64,000 bases of DNA from Periconia sp. R9002 (lineage: Eukaryota > Ascomycota > Dothideomycetes > Pleosporales > Periconiaceae): the NCBI GenBank assembly GCA_023627715.1, contig JAMAHW010000003.1:434001-498000 (forward strand), written 5' to 3'. Positions 55,593 to 64,000 of this stretch are shown piece by piece. The translations under genes were made by a program, and so were the position numbers. Within the stretch, counting starts at the first letter, position 1. Every line of letters begins with the position of its first letter. The notes under the pieces were generated by a model that worked only from the letters and a program-made list of their open reading frames with translations, was not told the origin of the DNA and did not search any database.

Positions 55593-55602
55593 GTGGTTAT
55601 CA
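53745..55602. other. Gene-free, AT- and pyrimidine-rich region
   Basis: No supportable gene. A 16-bp perfect palindrome (accgacccgggtcggt) lies at 54113-54128. The sequence ggggtaatagaaac occurs at about 55044 and 55265. The (TG)23 tract ends the region. Confidence 0.45.
55545..55590 (+). repeat. (TG)23 microsatellite
   Basis: Forty-six bases of pure TG, ending 12 bp before the RTG2-like start codon at 55603. Confidence 0.95.
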
Positions 55603-57567
55603 ATGGCGGAAGGTATACTTGAGGCGGCAGCGGCAACAGGTGGTGGTGGTGGTGGTGGTGCGGCGAGGTGGTATCATGGGTTGGTGGATATGGGGAGGTA
55701 AGTTTAAAGAAAGGGGGAGAGGGAAATCGGGGGATGAGCGCATCTTTTCTTTTTGTTTGGGAGGGTTGGTGTGAAGTGGCAGATGTTGTTTGAATACGCA
55801 GTGTGTGGCTTAATGTTGGAGTCTACCTACATACCTACATGCCCTGTTTCTTGAGGGGGGTTGTTCTTGACGATAGAAACCAAAAAGAAAAACACTGTAC
55901 AAGTACCTGGACTAATAAAACGTACGAGCAGCAACGGCATCCGCTTCTCCATCACCGACCTCGCGCCCCAAACCTCTCGCATCCTGCCAACCCTCTACCT
56001 CTCGCGCGCCGCCATCTCGCTCTACGACGCGCAATACCCACGGGGCGCAACGACGCCGATCCCCATCCCCGACAACACCATCAAAAGCGTCATCAACGCA
56101 CTGCTCCGATTCAAAACGACCTGCGCCGACTTCGGCGTCCCGGAGCACCAGATCCGCGTCGTGGCTACCGAAGCGTCGCGCAAAGCCGTGAATTCGCAGG
56201 CGTTTCGCGCCGAGATCCGCGACATGACGGGGTGGGAGGTGGAGTTGCTGGAGAAGGAGGTCGAGGGAAGGGTGGGCGCCTATGGGGTTGCGAGTAGTTT
56301 TGCGCAGGTGAGGGGGTTGGTGATGGATTTGGGGGGTGGGAGTACGCAGCTCACGTGGGTGAGGACGACCGAGGAAGGGGAGGTGGAAATGTATGAGAAG
56401 GGGAGTGTGAGTTTGCCGTATGGCGCTGCGGCGCTTATGAAGGGGTTAGAGACTGCGGGGTCACGCACGAGTGAGGCTTTCAAGGGGTTTGAGAGACAGG
56501 TTGTGAGCGATTTGACGGCGGCGGTTGACATGATTGGGGTTCCGCAGGATTTGATTGAGCAGGAGGGAGGGCTATCGCTCTATCTTTCTGGCGGTGGGTT
56601 CCGTGGATGGGGGTATGTGCTCATGTCGCAGCACAGCATCAAACCCTACCCGATACCGATTATCAACGGGTTCCGGACTCCGGTGGAATCGTTCCACAAT
56701 ACACAGACGGTACAGGCCGCTGTCAACGGTGAGGAGACTCCGGATATCTTCCGGGTGTCACAACGACGGGCCGCTCAGGTGCCCGCTGTGGCGTTCCTGG
56801 TGGATTGTTTGGCAAAGACGCTGCCCAGTGTCACCGACGTATATTTCTGCCAGGGTGGTGTAAGAGAGGGAATGCACTTCCGAGATATGTATCCGTATCA
56901 GCGGAAAGAAGATCCGCTCGTCACGGCAACAAAAGAGTATGCGAGATACCCGGTCCAAAGAGTTGTAGAACTGCTGCTCCAGGCTGCACAAGGTTCGCTC
57001 TCCGGGGCCCAAGAAACGGTGTTTAGCGTTCCACTCCTTACGGCGTTTGCACAGGCAATGTACGTTCATGCTGCTTTCCCAAAAGATTTGGCAGCTGGGG
57101 CGTCGCTACGTAGTACTACGACTGGCTTCTTCGCCTCTGCCCATGGAATCAGCCACGAGCAACGCGCGCTCCTTGCCATTCTTCTCTGCGAGCGATACGG
57201 CGGGTTCGGCTCAATCAGCCCTACCGAGCAGGATTTCTACCATCGGATGATGCAGTTGCTACCGAATGGCGTATTCTGGCGATGTCTAGTGTTTGGCCGC
57301 ATCGCTGCCGTGATAGCCAACGTCCACCCGGCGGGCATTGGATTGGAAAAGCGAGTCAAGCTAGAGACCAGGTGGACGAGGACCAAGAAGGGGAAGGAAA
57401 AACTATGTGTTGATTTTACCTTTATACAGGATATCGACGAGCTAGATGAGGCACTGCAGGGAACGCTAGTGAGGGTGGCGAAGGCTGGAAAGAAGAAGCA
57501 ATGGCTGGGCGAACAAGGCCATAAAGTGCAGGTTACGGTGAACGGAAAGGAATATACGCATGAGTGA
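55603..57567 (+). CDS. RTG2: Rtg2-like Ppx/GppA phosphatase family protein
   Basis: Two exons: 55603-55697 and 55932-57567, about 576 aa. Exon 1 ([10 protein letters not shown], seven Gly from a GGT run, [12 protein letters not shown]) joins exon 2 across Ser to give [13 protein letters not shown], the phosphate-1 motif of this actin-like ATPase family. The donor is GTAAGT; the acceptor CAG at 55931 was preferred to the GAG three bases earlier because it restores the motif exactly. The phosphate-2 loop is [16 protein letters not shown] and the adenosine-type motif [12 protein letters not shown]. Yeast Rtg2 relays mitochondrial dysfunction to Rtg1/3; filamentous homologues are also viewed as exopolyphosphatase-like. 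Cytosolic role inferred. Length is typical. Confidence 0.9.
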
Positions 57568-59409
57568 TTGGGAAACGGGCATGGTTAGCATGAAAGACGA
57601 AGAACTGGTGCAGCTATTTAGTTGTTCATTGGAGTTGTGTGACGATGGATCTATTACCGCATTGATAAGGGGAAGAAAAGGCCAGACACGAATAGGCGGG
57701 CATTGCCAAAGGCAGCCAAAGGTGCAATCCAATTGACACATAGTACACAAGTCAGGGTGAGGAGTCCATGTCGTGGCATTCATCCATGATTCCGAATGGC
57801 GAGCATCGTGACGGAGCTAGAGCGGTGAGATTGCTAATGCTGTAACTTCTGATGGGCCGGGCGGCGGATGTTCGGTTCGTGTTGGGCGTCATGTCTAGGG
57901 GCATCGTGACATATTGGCATCGTGACCTCGAGCGCCATGGCCACTGCTGGAGGAACACGTGCCGTACCCCTGAGCCAGCAGTCGAGCTGTCATCAAATGG
58001 TCTCAAGCTTGACAAGGCCGGCGCCAAGCATCGTGAGGTCGTTGGCCACACTGCCACAGGGGCTATTCGCCATAGCGGCGCTGTGTCGGGCGCGATGAAT
58101 GGAGAAAGGATTTGCGGGCGGCGAATGGGATTCGATGGATATTACACAATGCGGCACAGGGGTGAGGCGACGAAAGAGAAAAGTTTTGCAACGAGTGCGT
58201 GCTCTGGACAAGTTTGCAGGTCATGTTGTCTGATTCTACTTCGCTATTACGTGAAGTTGAAGGGTTCACGATGGGCCGCATGCGCTAGTGCCGGATGAAG
58301 CATGGGGCATCATTGCGGGGAGGTTTAGTACGCAACACTGCAGTTCTAGCGACGGGGACCTGACAATCATCACCACGCTGCCTGGCTTCGCTGCTCGCTC
58401 CCCATACTGTACATAAATAGAATGCTGCTCCCCGCCCATCCACTGCCACATCCCCATCCACCACCCCCTCTTTACATGTTCATGTATTATTCCAGTGGCA
58501 GCAAGGGGAAGTGAAGCACGTCCAATTTTCTTTTTTCTTCTTCCTCCTCTTCTTCTCCAATCCATTGATCCTTGTTGATCGGATACAACACCCATCTATC
58601 ATCCCATCCATCCATACAGACATATTACATACATACTTTTGCACCTCCCGTCCTCCCCGTCACTGTCTTATCTTGCACGCCATCCTTCCTCCGTTATCGT
58701 TCCCTCCCGAGCCTCCAAGGTTTCAGTCACACAAGTCCCGTCTCGACGCCTCAGTAGCACCGATTCTACTCGTCGGGCGTTGGCAGCGGTGCTGATAAAC
58801 GCCAACCAAAACCAAAAAAGCGGTGGAAACGGGCCCAATTGCACGTCTGTACCTTATCCACTCCAGCCCTGCGACATCTGCCAAGGGTGAAAATACCGTT
58901 AGGTGAGCACCATGCGTCATATGATTTCCCTCTAAAATAGATATCCTTTATCAGTCCTCCTCACCGTCGCACCACAAATTGCACCAGGCTGCAAATTGCA
59001 TCTGCTGTGTGGTCGCCCCGTATAGATAGGCCCTCCCAGCTCATTCGTGGCACGCTGAGCCATTTTCCTTTGCCTTTCACCTTGCAATTGTCTAATTCAT
59101 TAGCTTCTTTTCAGGCACACGACTGACTCTACAAATAGATCCTCGTGAGGACTCGATAGATCGTTTCAAAAGCTTCGGCCACCCACCCCACCCGCCGCCA
59201 GCCAGCCCCTCCAACCCGCTGACTCGCCCTACATTAATCCCTCAATCCCTCACGGCCCCGAAAGATTTCTGCTGTCCACATTCCTTTAGCCTGAGTGCCA
59301 ATTGCTTGTCCAGCGTTTCGAGTCGTGCTCTCACGTTAAGCCGACTCCAGCCGAACATCCTACATCATACCCAAACACCACCAAAAACCTCCACAACACA
59401 ACACACATC
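57568..59409. other. Intergenic: GDH2 promoter and leader
   Basis: No supportable gene. Contains a long CT-rich tract near 58526-58562 and CA-rich leader sequence just before the GDH2 start, as is common for highly expressed fungal genes. Confidence 0.5.
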
Positions 59410-62400
59410 ATGTCTTCAACGCCGGTCAATGGAGCCGTGCCTCCCCCGACGAACAAACAGCTTGAGCAGGTCGTCCGCGCTCCCGACCGACGAGCTTCAC
59501 CTGTGCCCACACATTTGAGCATCCCAGGCTCGGGTCCTGCCACACCTCGCATCATTCCCCAAGAGGGCTCTGGTGGCTCGGGATATGTCGCGCCCAAGTT
59601 CGAGGGCAAGGAGAAGCAGATGGAGGCTGTCATGGACGGTGTCGAAGACAAGGGCTTCATTCCTCCAGACTTCGTAGAGTCGGAGACCACCTGGTTCTAC
59701 AATGAATTGGGCATCGACGACATGTACTTTGCAACCGAAACAGTGGAGGCGTAAGTCACATTCCCAAAAATTCCAAGACCCATTCTAACGCGCATACAGC
59801 ATCGTCAACCATATTCACTCCTTGTACGCCGCCAAGGTGGCCGCCTACGCCCGTGATGACAAGCGTCTCGAGATCCGATTAGACAAGGAAGCCACCGACC
59901 ACGCGGTATATATTGATACAAGCAGGCCTGGTATCTCGGTAGTGAATGGTCCACAATTCGAGCAACGCATTGATGAGAAGTACCTCAACGGTTCAAAAGG
60001 TCCAGTGGGCTACCGTGTCGAGAGTTTCCGCTCTGCAAGTGCATTGCCAGGAAGTCAAAATCAACAATTGCGTTGCTACTTCGTCTACGAATGTGACTTT
60101 GTGGACCCCCATCCCAGCGAAACCGAGACCAATCTTGAAAAGATTGGTGACAAGCGGTTCCTCCAAAAGGCCACCGCCAACACAAAGCGCATTTACCAGG
60201 AGGCCTTGGAGGTTGCAGTCGAACGCACTGGCCCTGTGATTGAATACTTCGACATTGAGGGCTCCCGCGACAAGCGCTTGGTGGTGGCCTACAAGCAAGG
60301 CTCTGCCATGGGCTTGTTCAGCGCCCTGAGTGATCTTTACCACTACTACGGCTTGACCACTACGCGAAAGTACGTTGAACAGTTTTCGAATGGTTATACT
60401 GCCATGTCCCTCTACCTCTCTCCCACGCCAGGGGGCAAGCATCCCCCGATTGAAGCATCGATTCATCAGATCATCAAGGAAGTTTCGCTTCTCTACTGCA
60501 TTCCGCAAAACAAGTTCCAAAAGCACTTTGCCCTTGGTCGATTGAGTTTACAGGAGACGATATACGCCCACTGTGTATGGGTCTTTGTATCGCATTTCCT
60601 CAATCGTCTAGGGAACGAATACAATGCTCTAGCCTCCATTCTGGACAAGGAAAACAGCGCTCACGCAGAGCTGTTGTCAAAGCTGAAGCGGAGGTTACGC
60701 ACGGAAACTTTCACGGCCGATTACATCCTGGAGATCATCAACTCCTATCCTGATCTCATCCACAGCCTGTATCTCTCATTCGCGAGCACTCATTACGTAC
60801 AGACTCGTGGTAAGGAGGATGACTTCTTGCCCACTCTAAGCTTTTTACGCTTGCAGGTTGACAAGGTCCTCACCGACGAGGAGTTGACGGACTCTATCAA
60901 CAAGGCTGTCGTGAATGATCACCATCAACTTGTGATGAACTCTTTCCGCATCTTCAATAACTCTGTTCTCAAGACCAACTTCTACACACCGACAAAAGTT
61001 GCGCTGAGTTTCCGTTTGAACCCGCAGTTCTTGCCGCCTTCAGAATACCCTCAACCGCTGTACGGCATGTTCCTTGTCATCAGCTCAGAGTTCCGTGGTT
61101 TCCATTTGCGCTTCCGTGATATCGCTCGTGGCGGTATCCGCATCGTCAAGTCTCGAAGCCAAGAGGCGTACGCTATCAATGCGAGATCTCTGTTTGACGA
61201 GAACTACAACCTCGCCAACACACAACAGCGCAAGAATAAGGACATTCCTGAAGGTGGTTCCAAAGGTGTCGTGCTTCTAGACTTTTACCACCAAGATAAG
61301 GCCCGAGTGGCATTCGAGAAGTACATCGACAGCATCTTGGATCTTCTGCTCCCGCCTACTAGCCCTGGTATTAAGGATCCCATTGTTGATCTGCACGGCA
61401 AAGAGGAGATCTTGTTTATGGGACCTGATGAGAACACTGCTGATTTGGTGGATTGGGCGACGGAACACGCTCGATTCCGAGGAGCACCATGGTGGAAGTC
61501 TTTCTTCACGGGCAAGAGTCCCAAGCTCGGCGGCATTCCACATGACCGATACGGCATGACGACTCTTTCTGTCCGGGAGTACGTGCTAGGTATCTACAGA
61601 AAACTCAATCTCGATCCCAGCAAGGTCAGGAAATTGCAAACGGGAGGGCCTGATGGTGACCTTGGTTCCAATGAGATCTTGCTTAGCAACGAGAAGTACA
61701 TTTCTATCGTTGATGGATCAGGTGTTCTTGTCGATCCCCAGGGTATCAATCACGAAGAACTTCTGCGCCTTGCAAAGGCCAGGCTCATGATCAACAACTT
61801 TGATATCTCCAAGCTATCGCCTGAAGGGTACCGCGTTCTGGTGGATGAAACCAACGTCAGACTACCGTCCGGCGAGATGGTCTATAACGGAACGGCATTC
61901 CGCAACACTTTCCACCTTCGCACTGCTGAGAAATACGATACTTTTGTGCCCTGTGGTGGACGTCCTGAATCCATTGATCTTACGACGGCGAACAAACTCA
62001 TCGTTGATGGTAAATCAGTCATACCTTATATTGTCGAGGGTGCCAATCTCTTCATTACTCAAGATGCAAAGCTCCGTCTGGAGAAAGCTGGTTGCATTCT
62101 GTACAAGGATGCTTCTGCGAACAAGGGTGGAGTTACCTCTTCCTCCTTGGAAGTGCTGGCGTCACTTTCTTTTGATGACGAGAGCTTCATCGAACACATG
62201 TGCATCCGCGAAGATGGTACCATTCCGGACTTTTATAACAACTATGTCAAGCAGGTGCAAGCTACCATCCAGAACAATGCGAGACTAGAGTTTGAGGCCA
62301 TCTGGAGGGAACATCAAGCTACTGGACAACCCCGAAGCACTCTCAGCGACACGCTCAGCATTGCCATCACCAAGTTAGACGAGGAGCTACAAAACACAGA

Positions 62401-62685
62401 CCTCTGGAATAATGTGGAGTTCAGAAAGTCGGTTCTGAGCGAAGCTCTGCCCAACTTGCTGCTCGAGCAGATTGGGCTGGATAAAATCATGGAGAGGGTA
62501 AGTGCAACCATGTCTCATGATAATGAGTTTTCATTGACTTTGAATAGGTGCCCGACAACTATCTCCGCGCCATTTTCGGAAGCTATCTGGCCAGCCGATT
62601 CGTATACACATACGGCATCAACGCCAGCCAATTCGCATTCTTTGATTTCATGAGCAAGCGCACAGCGAAGCTTAACAAGGCTTAG
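59410..62685 (+). CDS. GDH2: NAD-specific glutamate dehydrogenase (large, catabolic)
   Basis: Three exons: 59410-59750, 59800-62497 and 62548-62685, about 1058 aa, the size of the fungal NAD-GDH of the 115-kDa class. Oxidatively deaminates glutamate to 2-oxoglutarate and ammonium, feeding the TCA cycle and supporting growth on amino acids. The catalytic core shows FHLRFRDIARGGIRIVKSRS, the glycine-rich KDIPEGGSKGVVLLDFYHQ, GPDENTADLVDWA and the dinucleotide-domain region LQTGGPDGDLGSNEILLS. YIVEGANLFITQDAKLRLEK is also diagnostic. The N-terminal 110 residues are Pro/Ser-rich. The last intron is small (50 bp); reading through it would replace the conserved VPDNYLRAIFGSYLASRFVY end. Confidence 0.96.
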
Positions 62686-64000
62686 GAAAAAAAAGACGGG
62701 TGCGCATTGGTCGTGTCGTCTGGTGACGTGGCCGAAGGAATGTCATTGCAGCACTTTTTTGCGATCAGTCTTACACGGCGTTTTGGGGGATCAAAAGTTA
62801 TAGAGAAAAACAAAAAAGAAGTACATGATTGCATAGCCGGCTGGGCCATTTTCGGTTTATCTCTTTTTAATTTCGACGACTATTTGGAGGGGCTCTTGTG
62901 GATGAATACATGATCCATGAGGCGCGTAGAGAGTTTGACGAAAATGGGGCATGGGCGGCTACATAAACTACCAAAGTGTAGATCTCGTGGCAATTGGATA
63001 CGAAAGATGCAAACCAATCAATCTCAGAACGTTGCAACTAATATGCGGCACTGCCTTCAGGCCCACTTACTTCTTTCTTCCTGATTATCCTTGTTCATGT
63101 TGTCGTTTAACAGCAAAAGAGCGGCGGGCGTCTGACAACGAAGGGCTTGCCAAAAGGCGGCGTGTGTATGGGCTGTGTCGGTCTGTATTGCCATGTGCAA
63201 ATGGAAACACACGTTGACAGCTATTACCTTCCCAACGCAGAACTCAAAACACGACATCCAACGACAGAAAAGGACGATCCATGCGCCCGTTGCACACGCG
63301 CACTCGGGCGCATAAAACAAAAGCAGAAGAAAACATTTGAACACACGCGCTTGGTTTATTATTAGTGGCCAAGTCCAAGTCCGGACCATCGCTGCTGCTG
63401 TTGGGTGCTGCGGTTTGAAACGAGGTGTTGCATATTGCTTGCGCTGATTCCCCCTCCCGTCCTTCCTCGTTTCCCCGTTTCCCACCGCTACTCTGCCCTC
63501 TCCCTCTGTTCGCTCCCCGAACTGACTGATTTGGCCCGTCTTTGTTTTTGTTTACGCGTGTGCGCCCCCTCTTCGTATTCTGCCCAGGTGAATATTCATA
63601 TTACCTCCCTCGTTCTGCCCCCATCCTTCCTCCCTCCAACACAACGTCACACCTCACACTGCCAAACCACCAAAACCATAACGCGCCAATCGTTCGCAGC
63701 ACCATATCAGACGCGAAGAGTATTCGCTTGGAACAGATTTCAAGTCGCGTAAGTATTCTTCTTCTCTTTTTCTCGTCTATTTCCTCGCACCGAGTGTTTT
63801 GTTTTGCATTTCCTTCGCGTCAAAAGGTGGAGTTGTGTCCTGGTTTGTTATCAGGAGCGGGCGGGGAGAAAACAGCTCACCCCAGCACATCATACTGCGC
63901 GCGCGTATCTTTGGATGACTGTTTTCGCGACGTGTGAAGCTGGCACAATTCTGAACATACTTCCATTTCCTTTTCCTTCCTTCAATGGTTATCCCGGAAG
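62686..64000. other. Right edge without a recognisable CDS
   Basis: 3' flank of GDH2, then C/T-rich sequence from about 63440. A GTAAGT donor at 63749 after a purine/AC leader may be the first intron of a plus-strand gene whose CDS lies beyond 64000 (inference). Confidence 0.4.

Noticed and set aside
1..64000. CRISPR arrays, insertion sequences, operons or phage genes
   Set aside because: Spliced fungal genes occupy the window. No regularly spaced direct repeats with spacers and no bacterial-type gene order were seen.

Overview
The window is nuclear DNA of a filamentous ascomycete (Pezizomycotina, most likely Dothideomycetes; the class is inference). The evidence is monocistronic genes on both strands, introns mostly of 50-70 bp with GTRNGT donors and YAG acceptors, and a gene set that includes a DIM-2-type cytosine methyltransferase, tyrosinase, Ssr4, a DUF3431 protein and a family of fungal-only hypotheticals. 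Nothing bacterial or viral was recognised. Spliced models were built by hand from frame continuity, splice signals and conserved motifs.

Layout. 0.5-9 kb: LSM12 (-), a quinone-oxidoreductase-like reductase (-), RFA1 (-), a dienelactone hydrolase (+) divergent from RFA1, and a secreted periplasmic-binding-protein-like gene (+). 9-11.6 kb is gene-poor. 11.6-15.6 kb: a GPI-type SOD-like protein, two fungal hypotheticals and tRNA-Ser(AGA). 16-24 kb: 6-phosphogluconate dehydrogenase in nine exons (-), an RBM42-like RRM protein (+) and the chromatin-remodeller subunit SSR4 (+). 24.8-31.2 kb: a seven-exon tyrosinase (+), a Pro/Gly-rich protein (-) and dihydroorotase (-). 31.7-35.6 kb: the methyltransferase gene dim-2 (-). 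37-49 kb: a TFIIIC triple-barrel subunit, a Ser-rich unknown, an RS-repeat ORF, a DUF3431 protein, a patatin-like phospholipase, a GNAT acetyltransferase and RFT1. 49-55.5 kb is an accessory, decayed zone with no gene called with confidence. 55.6-62.7 kb: RTG2-like Ppx/GppA protein and NAD-dependent glutamate dehydrogenase (GDH2). The right end holds no recognisable CDS.

Most genes are housekeeping: replication (RFA1), Pol III transcription, chromatin remodelling, pyrimidine synthesis (URA4), pentose phosphate (GND), glutamate catabolism (GDH2), retrograde or phosphate signalling (RTG2) and N-glycan precursor flipping (RFT1). They do not form a pathway cluster.

The most interesting signals concern genome defence and repeats. 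A 167-bp MITE with ~35-bp terminal inverted repeats and a TA target duplication sits inside the first recognisable intron of dim-2, the gene that methylates repeats. A diverged, truncated relative lies at 49.0 kb. The 51.4-53.8 kb stretch holds three short-spacer inverted repeats (60, 48 and 35 bp arms), an interstitial telomere-like TTAGGG tract, an 18-base C tract, and two diverged copies of an unrecognised coding segment. One copy carries a TGG-to-TAG change of the kind RIP produces. Two MluI (ACGCGT) boxes upstream of RFA1 suggest conserved G1/S control.
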